A DNA stretch of 64,000 nt from Siphonodentalium dalli (taxonomy: Eukaryota; Mollusca; Scaphopoda; Gadilida; Siphonodentaliidae). Shown here in pieces: positions 57,136-64,000 of this stretch. Location: NCBI GenBank assembly GCA_032622095.1, contig CP136068.1, positions 137,335,989-137,399,988 of the forward strand, written 5' to 3'. Numbering within the stretch: position 1 is the first letter of the stretch; each line of letters begins with the position of its first letter. A program made the translations under genes and the position numbers. The notes below the pieces were generated by a model. That model was not told the origin of the DNA. It did no database searches and worked only from the letters and a program-made list of their open reading frames with translations.

Positions 57136-57479
57136 TTGTGATATATAATAGGGATATGTGTATGGACTAGCTAGAGGGGTTACGCTGACGGGGGATGTTC
57201 TTGTGGGGTTTCCCCTTGAATCAGGCCAAACTCCCAATAAAGCAGAGTATAATTCACACCCCTCACCTCCGCTTCGAATTTACCATCTGGTACAACAGAT
57301 GCAATGTTTTTGTTTTTGTTTAATCAAATGTTGTATGGGTGCCGGTGGGGCGGGGACATATAGGAAATTTTAAACCAAAGTTTTGACCAAAAGTGGGAAG
57401 ATATGCAACCGTTGACCTAAAACAACAAATTTCACATGCATAATTAATTGGAAAATCAGACTACCAGAACAACCTCAAC

Positions 57480-58455
57480 CTATTGTTGATGTGAAATTCC
57501 CAAGTAATATTGTGTATACGGTTATACAAAATATGTATGAAAAGTCCAAAATGTGTGCACATAGAAATCTATGGGAAAGAACAGAAAACTTTACATCAAG
57601 TTTTAGAGTGAGGCAATTATATAATTTTAGTCCCACACTATTCAACTTATACATAAATGATATACAAGAAATATTTTATTAAGAATGATACCCAGTGTCA
57701 TTGAAAAACTCAAACCTTAATTGCCTAATGTATGCATATTATCTTATCTTGATGTCAGAAACTAAAAGTGGATACAAATGAGTGACAGCAGTATTGCAAT
57801 AAATGGAAATTGGAAGTAAGTGTGGAAAAATCTAAGGTTTTAATTTTTTAGAAAGCTGTGGAGTCTCCTCAAGAACCCCTAACATATAATGGAACAACAG
57901 CTAGTAGATGTAGATAATTACTGTTGTGTTTTTCACAGATCAGGGAAATTCCGCCAGGCAAAAAAAAAACATTGTACAACAAAGGACCGAAGTCCATTTT
58001 CAAAAGCAAAACATGTTTCGATGACCATTACCCAGGGACAAATACCATAGCTCGCATACTAGACACAGTGAGACCCAAATTTATATGGGTCAGAAATCTG
58101 GTCCACATTCTCTTACACAAAATTAATAAAAGGGTCAGACAGATTTTTAAATAATCTATGCAAGGGCAAAATACAGAACAACTGAATATAAAATGTGTAA
58201 ATATATCCTACAAGTTAGAAATAATACTAATAACAATGCAGTATTAGGTGAATTAGTGAAGTTCCCATTATTCACTGAAGTACTAGACAATATGGTTAAA
58301 TGTTGGGTGACATACCAATCTGAAGATCCATTGCTTGACTTGAAACGTATTTTATTTGCATATAATACAAAAGGGATCGGGCACAAGATTTTTCAACTTA
58401 TGAAGCCCCTCTCCCAATACAATCGATTTAGATACAAAATGTTTACAAGATGACA
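57480..58455 (+). mobile_element. Degraded LINE reverse transcriptase, second type
   Basis: Remnants in several frames: V-R-Q-L-Y-N-F-S-P-T-L-F-N-L-Y-I-N-D (from the usual VRQGDNLSPTLFN box, about 57610-57660), L-M-Y-A-Y-Y-L-I-L-M-S-E-T-K (the YADD aspartates are lost, about 57728-57770), Y-C-N-K-W-K-L-E-V-S-V-E-K-S-K (about 57795-57840) and, in 58193-58453, K-Y-I-L-Q-V-R ... A-V-L-G-E-L, a phrase found near the end of such proteins. This is a different clade from the other LINEs here. Many stops; long dead. Confidence 0.7.
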
Positions 58456-58644
58456 GCTGAACATATTTACATGCAAGATTTTGTGATTTTATGGTGATTG
58501 GTGTAGAGCCTTCCAGATCATATTGCTATATATGGGTTATGGATGATTTGATAGCTATAAAATTTGGTGGGGTTTATGTGATTTTTGGTTCGTCTTAACT
58601 GATGTTGGAGCAGGGTTTTGTCAAAGGGGTATTTTCTTCATATA

Positions 58645-58732
58645 AAAATAAATATATATATACATATACATACGCACATACATATACATACATATATATA
58701 CATACATATACATACATACACACATACATATA

Positions 58733-58780
<48 letters not shown>

Positions 58781-58905
58781 TATACACACACACATACATA
58801 CATACACATACATACATATATATATATATATATAGATACACACATACATACACACACATACACACCCTCATACATATACATATACACATATATATACATA
58901 TGTTA
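58645..58905. repeat. Compound (TA)n/(CATA)n microsatellite
   Basis: Alternating 'catacatatatata', (TA)n (about 58733-58770) and (CACA/CATA)n. The open frames across it encode only Tyr/Ile/His/Thr or Cys/Met/Tyr/Val repeats and are not genes. Confidence 0.95.
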
Positions 58906-59100
58906 GCCAAGTGTTGGTCAGCTACTCTGGAAGACAGTACATACGGTAGATCAAAATTACAGAGAACTGGTGATTGAGTCGGGGAGTAGGTCCATAAGTG
59001 GGGAGCCAGTAGATTACTAAACTGCGTAGTTCATATATATACCGGTGTATATACTAAGGCAATTTGAAGTCCTTCCTTGATGATATATTTTGTTTTAAAT

Positions 59101-60650
59101 TCAGTTATCGAAACGCTTTGTTGCTACAATATATTGCTGAATTATATCGAACAGTTTCATATTACTTTGGGACGAGATATATGGTATTCCGAACAGAACT
59201 TCGTTAATGTCGAGAATTTGAAGGCTCTCGCGAGTCAATTTATCAGCGAGGACGGCTCGCACAGACTGATACAAGGGGCAACTAAAGAAAAAATGAAAGG
59301 CGTCTTCGGATGGATTTCCACAGAAGCACACAGGGCTATCGGAGATATAATTATTAAACATATCAGAGCGGGGTTCGCTACATCTATTTCGGATGCGACA
59401 GTGTAGGATACTGTTTTTTCGTTGTCCTGTGTAGAAGTACAAAGGAGGGGCAGGTGAGGGGTCCAATAGTTGCAAATTAGTTTTAAATATAGAGAATTGG
59501 CCAACGTCAGTGACTATTTTGGGAAGTTTATTCCACTCAGTGGTTGCCGACGGGAAAAAAGACTTTTTGTAATGTTCTGTATTACAGAAATATGAATAAA
59601 ATTTGCCGGGTCGCCTCAAGTTGTAATCCGACACCTCGTTTGCTCTAGGGGGAAGTGTAGATGCTAGATATGATGGGGCTTGTTCCTTTACTATTTTATA
59701 GACTAGTTGCAGTTTGTGTATCTGTCGCCTTCTATCGAGAGAAGGCCACCCCACTTCCTGCAGAACTGTGTCATTAGATGCAGAGCGAGTGATGCCACTG
59801 ACAAACCGCCCAGCTTCAATGTGTAGTCGATCGAGCTTATCCAGTAGATATTGCGGTGCGCTGTCCCACACACCGTCTGAGTAATCAAATAGGGGTAGTT
59901 TATACGTTTTATAGATAATTTCAATTATTTTTCTGTCAAGTTGGTACTTCAGGCGCCTTAGTTGAGTTAGTCGAGATGCAATCCGATTTATCAGGCCGTC
60001 GATATGGGCATTCCAATTGAGGTTTGACTGTAGTTCCAGACCAAGGTGTTTATGCGTGTCAACAAACGATATTGTTTCATAGGCGAACTTAAGTTCTGGG
60101 TGTTTTGTTTTCGGGGTCATTAATGAGTAGAAAATTCCAACCGTTTTTGTCGGGTTAAAGCTGATCAACCATTTTCGGGACCATGCGGATATTTTTTCAA
60201 TATCACTATTCATAGCGGTTTCTAATAATTTGATGTCATAATGGCTGTTCGTAATGCAAGTGTCATCGGCATACATTCTAGTATCAGATTCTATACTGTC
60301 GGCTAAGTCATTGATATAAACAAGGAACAGGAAAGGTCCAAGGATTTAGCCCTGTGGCACACCGGAAGGGATGACCTCATATTCGGAATAAGCATCATCG
60401 ACTAATACTCTTTGTTTTCTATTGTTTAAGTAGTCTTCGAGCCAATATAATGTGTTTCCTTCTAAACCATAAGCGCTCAACTTATGAATCAGTCCCCTGT
60501 GCCAAACTCTTTCGAATGCTTTAGAGATATCGCAAAATATAGAACAAGTAAATAAACCTTTATCAAGGGATTGACACAGATTATGATATAAATCCATTGC
60601 TGCCTGATGCTCTTGATCTCTCCATGGATCTTCACAAACAAAACAAAGAG
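59101..60650 (-). mobile_element. LINE (CR1/Jockey-group) with near-intact RT C-terminal half
   Basis: On the minus strand, 60597-60346 gives C-D-I-S-K-A-F-E-R-V-W-H-R-G-L (RT motif A), Y-L-N-N-R-K-Q-R-V and G-V-P-Q-G. A single in-frame TAA at 60348-60346 replaces the serine of PQGS-ILGP, after which the same frame runs on through I-L-G-P-F-L-F-L-V-Y-I-N-D-L, M-Y-A-D-D-T-C-I (motif C), the thumb, and a C-terminal C-F-C-G ... H-F-F-F-S-C-P-L-Y cluster, to a stop at about 59101. Only that one nonsense codon breaks about 490 codons, so the copy is young. The 5' end is truncated near 60650, with no endonuclease and no ORF1. Its C-terminal cluster resembles the fragment at 8000-8145. Confidence 0.88.
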
Positions 60651-60671
60651 ATGTATGACGCAGTAAGTTGT

Positions 60672-60888
60672 TATATATATACGTCTCTGAGCCATGCCGA
60701 GCGTTGCTCTTTGAATATGTCTGGGCCTATGCAATACACAAGGCACCCATTTTAGAAGCCAGTGTAATTTTGAGACAGAGCAAATTTGTTTGGGGGGCTA
60801 GTGTGGAATTCGAACCCCGGCCGATGATGGCGAGCGCGCCTTGCGACTCGAAGTCCGACGTCCATACCATACGGCCACAGAAGCGACC
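60672..60888 (-). mobile_element. tRNA-headed SINE
   Basis: On the minus strand it begins GCTTCTGTGGCCGTATGGTA (box-A-like TGGCCGTATGG) and has GGGGTTCGAATTCCAC (box B GGTTCGAATTC) about 60 nt later, the spacing of a RNA polymerase III promoter in a long-variable-arm tRNA. A non-tRNA body follows, ending in 'agagacgtatatatataaca'. A similar copy lies at 61001-61185. Confidence 0.7.
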
Positions 60889-61000
60889 AAACAAAGGAAG
60901 CTCAAATAGCCGCTGCATTCCGACGTCGCACTTATGCCACTATATGCACACTTTAAGGTATCTATTATCTATATAGTAGATATATGACACAGTAACATGT

Positions 61001-61185
61001 TATACATACGTCTCCGATACATGCCGAGCGTTGCTCTTTGAACATGTCTGGGACTATACAACACACGAGGCGCCAATTGTTAGAAGACAGTGCCAATTTT
61101 TGTTTGGATTGGATATGATTCGAACCCCTACCCATGGCGACGAGCGCGTCACAGTCCGAAGTCAATATCAGACGGCCACAAAAGC
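61001..61185 (-). mobile_element. tRNA-headed SINE, second copy
   Basis: Same body ('acgtctccgatacatgccga', 'gcgttgctctttgaacatgt') and same head on the minus strand, with box B as GGGGTTCGAATCATATCC and part of the D-arm region deleted. Confidence 0.65.
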
Positions 61186-61640
61186 TACCTAAAATACAGT
61201 ACACAAAATACTGCTTCGGTGGCCGTGTGGTATTGGCCGGCGTTGGAAATCCACCCAATCCCCCACCTCCTAAAAAACATCTGCACTGTCTCAAAATTAC
61301 AATTGCGACTCACAGTCCGATGTCAGTACCACACAACCACCGAAGCTACCCAAAATACAGTATAAAAAATACTGCTTCGGTGGCCGTGTGGTATTGGCCG
61401 GGGTTCAAATCCCATCCGATCCCCCACCTATAAAAACACATTTGCAATGTTTCAAAATTACACTTGCTTCTAAAAATTAGGTGGGTCTCTTCGGTGGCCG
61501 TGTGGTATTGACGTCGGACATTGAGTCGCAAGGCGCGCTCGCCGTCATGGGCCGGGGTTCGTATCCCCCCACCCAATCCCCCACCGTCATGGACCGGGGT
61601 TCGTATCCCACCCAATCCCCCAAAGAAAATTGCACTGCAT
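61186..61640. repeat. Cluster of partial SINE heads in both orientations
   Basis: 'cttcggtggccgtgtggtat' occurs on the + strand at about 61213, 61375 and 61488, and its complement at about 61329. Two + strand copies have 'ccggggttc' soon after; the last also keeps 'gtcgcaaggcgcgctcgccg' and repeats 'ccggggttcgtatccc' twice. The intervals are short, suggesting serial insertion or internal duplication of SINE heads. Confidence 0.6.
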
Positions 61641-62133
61641 GGCTGCTGTCATCAGTAGATGAAGAAGTATTATTAATATTAAAATAATTTATTTACGATT
61701 TACATACATACAGACTAATACCAGTTGAGGAGTTTTAATCAAAAGAGATTACTACACTTGCTGACCGTGACCAGATAGTCACATTAATATATTCACATTG
61801 ATATACATGTTTGTATATATTAATTAAAAGTTCAGAGGAAGACCACAAAGTTCAAATGTATTTATGTTTCATGATATTTTAACTTCTGGTCCAGGGGACC
61901 CCCCCCCCCCCCAATTGTTCCCTCCTTTCCAATAAAACATGACACACACTAACCATTACCACTTGTCATATTACTACCATAGTTTATCACTTTTAACCAG
62001 TTGATCCAATTGAGATAGATAGCTAGGTTATTGCTTGGCACTTGATAGAGTATGTGACAGAGTATGTGATGGGTTGATTCGAACAGCAGGCTCTCTAAAT
62101 GAACACATTATATATATATATTTACACACTAAG

Positions 62134-62637
62134 TGTTGTCATCACTAAATCCAGCATTCTGATTGGTCGGAGCCCACGTGGCTAGTTGCAGTTATTTCTC
62201 GGTGAATGCGCAACGCCTAATAACACCAAGCTAATAACACCATCGATACGTCATTAGGTTTGGAAAGACGAACGCGTAGTGCTTTGGGCGCATTTTGACT
62301 CGCGCAGGATTGACTTAATACATCATCGGGTTTCAACATGAAGAGAAATTGTTCCTATTAACTTTTGCCAAGGGTGCTATTGGGTATTTTGGGCTGATCT
62401 TGTCACGATACACTTTTCGATTTAAATATATTTACAAAAGTGGCTTTTTCGCTAAATGTATATAAATATAAGGATTAACTGTCATGTGAACTATTTTTAT
62501 GGAGATGTAACGGTGAGGTAAGTGGACATAACTTGTATGTAAAACCCTTCGGGTTTTACACAAGTTATGTCCACTTACCTCACCGTTACATCTCCATAAA
62601 AACAGTCTACATGACAGTTAATCCTTATACATCCAAT
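62134..62637. mobile_element. 504-bp insertion ending in a 161-bp hairpin
   Basis: The paralogous site near 40950-40960 reads 'acactaagggcacatatc' without an insert; here ACACTAAG is followed by the insert and then AAACTAAGGGCAC, so ACTAAG (6 exact, up to 8 with mismatch) is a likely target duplication. The insert starts TGTTGTCATCACTAAATCC and ends CTTATACATCCAAT; I see no matching terminal inverted repeats. Its last third is the palindrome at 62468-62628. Confidence 0.65.
62468..62628. repeat. Near-perfect 161-bp palindrome
   Basis: The arms of about 78 bp pair almost completely ('ataaggattaactgtcatgt' with 'acatgacagttaatccttat'; 'tttttatggagatgtaacgg' with 'ccgttacatctccataaaaa'; 'aaaaccc ttc gggtttt' at the centre). 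As RNA or single-stranded DNA it would form one long hairpin. Confidence 0.92.
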
Positions 62638-63130
62638 AAACTAAGGGCACGTATCATTGCATTAAAACAAATCCAATCAATGAATCCGATGTTTCTAATA
62701 TTTTCAGGCTTCAAAAGGACACGGGACTTCACGGGCTTCAGACTACATGAGTGTGACATATGCTGTGCCACGTACATTGTTTTAGTACATCTGTCCTCCA
62801 GCACACACACGAGCCATTACTGTCGGGTGCACTACATGCAGCTAGTCGACACAATGGTGTGGTAGCTGTCCAGTGATTTAATATACATACGTAAAGCTGC
62901 AGTGACATCGGATTGGAAGTTTTCCATATGCATACACACAAACAATCAATACCTCATTACCAGTAGTTGTAAATATTGAAGTGCATTGAAATATCTAGTT
63001 TTGTACAAAATACTAATGACAATGCTGTACCAAGACAACCAGCATTGATTTCGGTTGGAGACCACACAATCTTAAGAACTACATATTGCGAAGGGACTTC
63101 CTTAACAGGACATTCAAATACACTACGTGT

Positions 63131-63190
63131 ATGAAGTGCCCTGAGTGCGGTTCGTGTCATTGTGACTACCATTTAAATAAATGCTCATGA
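63131..63190 (+). CDS. 19-codon Cys-rich small ORF upstream of receptor 4
   Basis: Counterpart of 41451-41510 with the same start, stop and five cysteines; two synonymous changes, plus His to Leu and Gln to Lys. It ends about 400 bp before the receptor start. Possibly an upstream ORF; unproven. Confidence 0.25.
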   Translation: MKCPECGSCHCDYHLNKCS

Positions 63191-63510
63191 TTCGGGATGC
63201 ACAACTGTTTAGTGATAGCTGACAGGCATTGTCTTAGGTTTACACACACGAGGCGCCTCGGTTATCAAATACACTACATTTAAGCTTTTCACGTCATGGC
63301 AGTGTGTCGCAGCCATTCATGGGTATTGGCTGATAGTTCATTCGATTCCAAACTGTTGTAATAGTCGCAATGATCAACATTGAGTTTCATTTATTAATTG
63401 TTCACGAATGTGACTAGTAGCTCTATGCCGACATTGTACCATCTTATTCGAAGTTAATTGATCGCGCATCTGCCACATCATAGACTTAGCTTTAAAGAGA
63501 CACCAAAGGA

Positions 63511-63543
63511 GTCATTTTGAATGGGGATATCCGCGCAAATACC
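63511..63543 (+). promoter_or_regulatory. Conserved receptor-proximal upstream block, copy 4
   Basis: 'ttttgaatggggatatccgc' followed by 'gcaaatacctgga', about 45 bp before the start codon; nearly identical to copy 2 at 19874 although the surrounding flank there is much more diverged. Confidence 0.35.
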
Positions 63544-63587
63544 TGGACCAAACGCTGTACGAATCAACTACTTTGTCTCCCCTTAAT

Positions 63588-64000
63588 ATGATGGCGAATG
63601 ATTCATACAACTTTGAACCTGAATCGCCTGCTGTGACTATCGCCATGCCAACGCTTGGGACTATTATAACGTTAACGAACGGTGGAGTTCTCGCAATTCT
63701 GCTCACGGACCGAGAACTGAGGCGAGACATGTACAGTGCTATTCTACTCAGTCTCAGTGCATGTGACCTTCTTGTTGGATTGTCATTATTGTTCTATTCG
63801 TTGGCTTCGCAAGTTGACCTGCTGAGAAACGTGATATCGTGCGTGAGTTCTCTCTTTCTGCTAATCTCAACAGTTTGCCTATCGAACGTCCAGATACTTT
63901 ACATTTGCATCGTACGGGTCGTAGCAATATCTCGCCCACACTCCTTCCGTTCCGTCTTCTCACTGAAGAGACATTGCATATATACTTCAGTTCTGAGTTT
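63588..64000 (+). CDS. Rhodopsin-class GPCR, 5' part, cut by the window edge
   Basis: 137 codons remain open from the ATG to the right edge, covering the N-terminus, TM1 (N-G-G-V-L-A-I-L-L), TM2 (S-A-C-D-L-L-V-G-L-S; Val to Ala before the Cys-Asp), TM3 (Cys85, I-V-R-V) and the start of TM4. It is closest to the receptor at 41884-42900, with which it shares the first 56 residues or so unchanged. Whether the rest is intact cannot be seen. Same strand and same upstream block as the others. Confidence 0.9.
   Translation, partial: MMANDSYNFEPESPAVTIAMPTLGTIITLTNGGVLAILLTDRELRRDMYSAILLSLSACDLLVGLSLLFYSLASQVDLLRNVISCVSSLFLLISTVCLSNVQILYICIVRVVAISRPHSFRSVFSLKRHCIYTSVLS

Larger units (their letters stand above)
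61840..63587 (+). repeat. Duplicated 5' flank of receptor 4
   Basis: Homologous in order to 40640-41883 throughout, except for the 504-bp insertion at 62134-62637. Contains a C run at 61902-61914 and the conserved proximal block. Confidence 0.85.

Noticed and set aside
58595-58977. Open frames of 86-119 codons on both strands
   Set aside because: Translate a TA/CATA microsatellite into low-complexity protein.
60346-60348. Stop-codon read-through in the LINE at G-V-P-Q-G / I-L-G-P
   Set aside because: The frame continues cleanly, but a single replaced serine codon in an inactive 5'-truncated copy is better explained by mutation; no recoding signal seen.
60800-60888. Functional tRNA gene
   Set aside because: Box A and box B are present, but the acceptor stem does not close, a SINE body follows, and several partial copies lie nearby.

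Overview
This is eukaryotic, almost certainly metazoan, DNA. It is AT-rich, has no operons, and is dominated by decayed transposable elements. Four intronless rhodopsin-class G-protein-coupled receptor (GPCR) copies lie in tandem on the + strand. The receptor cluster, the LINE types, the microsatellite-headed short elements and the tRNA-headed SINEs suggest a marine lophotrochozoan such as a mollusc; that placement is inference.

The receptor array has a copy broken by a TTAA-type MITE and at least two frameshifts (5389-6813), two complete single-exon genes (19960-21012, 350 aa; 41884-42900, 338 aa) and a copy that runs off the right edge (63588-64000). The copies share 0.5-2 kb of homologous 5' flank. 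That homology gives empty sites that date and delimit several insertions: the MITE at 19133-19510 and the 504-bp insert at 62134-62637 are both missing from a paralogous flank. The best guess for function is a lineage-expanded, possibly chemosensory receptor family.

Region by region. 0-5 kb: an I-PpoI-like His-Me finger/HNH domain on the - strand and short duplicated segments. 5-9 kb: receptor pseudogene flanked by duplicated sequence. 9-19 kb: mostly unannotatable, with a zinc-knuckle LINE ORF1 remnant, an L2-like LINE 3' half and small MITEs. 19-21 kb: receptor. 21-29.8 kb: hAT-like poly-G element, TTAA MITE, LINE, fold-back element. 29.8-33 kb: four Helitron-like short elements nearly head to tail. 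37-38.6 kb: a ~490-bp-armed inverted repeat with a MITE in its spacer. 39.5-40.6 kb: two more Helitron-like elements in direct tandem. 41-43 kb: receptor. 43.8-46.4 kb: Harbinger-like element filled by a minisatellite that reverses orientation. 47.0-50.9 kb: 3.9-kb element with 319-bp terminal inverted repeats holding a 68-bp minisatellite and a broken cysteine-rich gene. 51.6-57.1 kb: two further Helitron-like elements. 57.5-61.6 kb: two LINEs, a microsatellite and a SINE cluster. 61.8-64 kb: the fourth receptor unit.

The strongest novel signals are: (i) a family of Helitron-like elements with exact A|TC...CTAG|T borders, a 3' hairpin 10-11 nt from the end, a microsatellite head and tandem-repeat bodies, including direct tandem insertions and one chimera; (ii) a long palindromic module shared by TTAA MITEs with different termini; (iii) the 47-51 kb and 43.8-46.4 kb composite elements. 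All boundaries and similarities were read by eye; no database or alignment was run.
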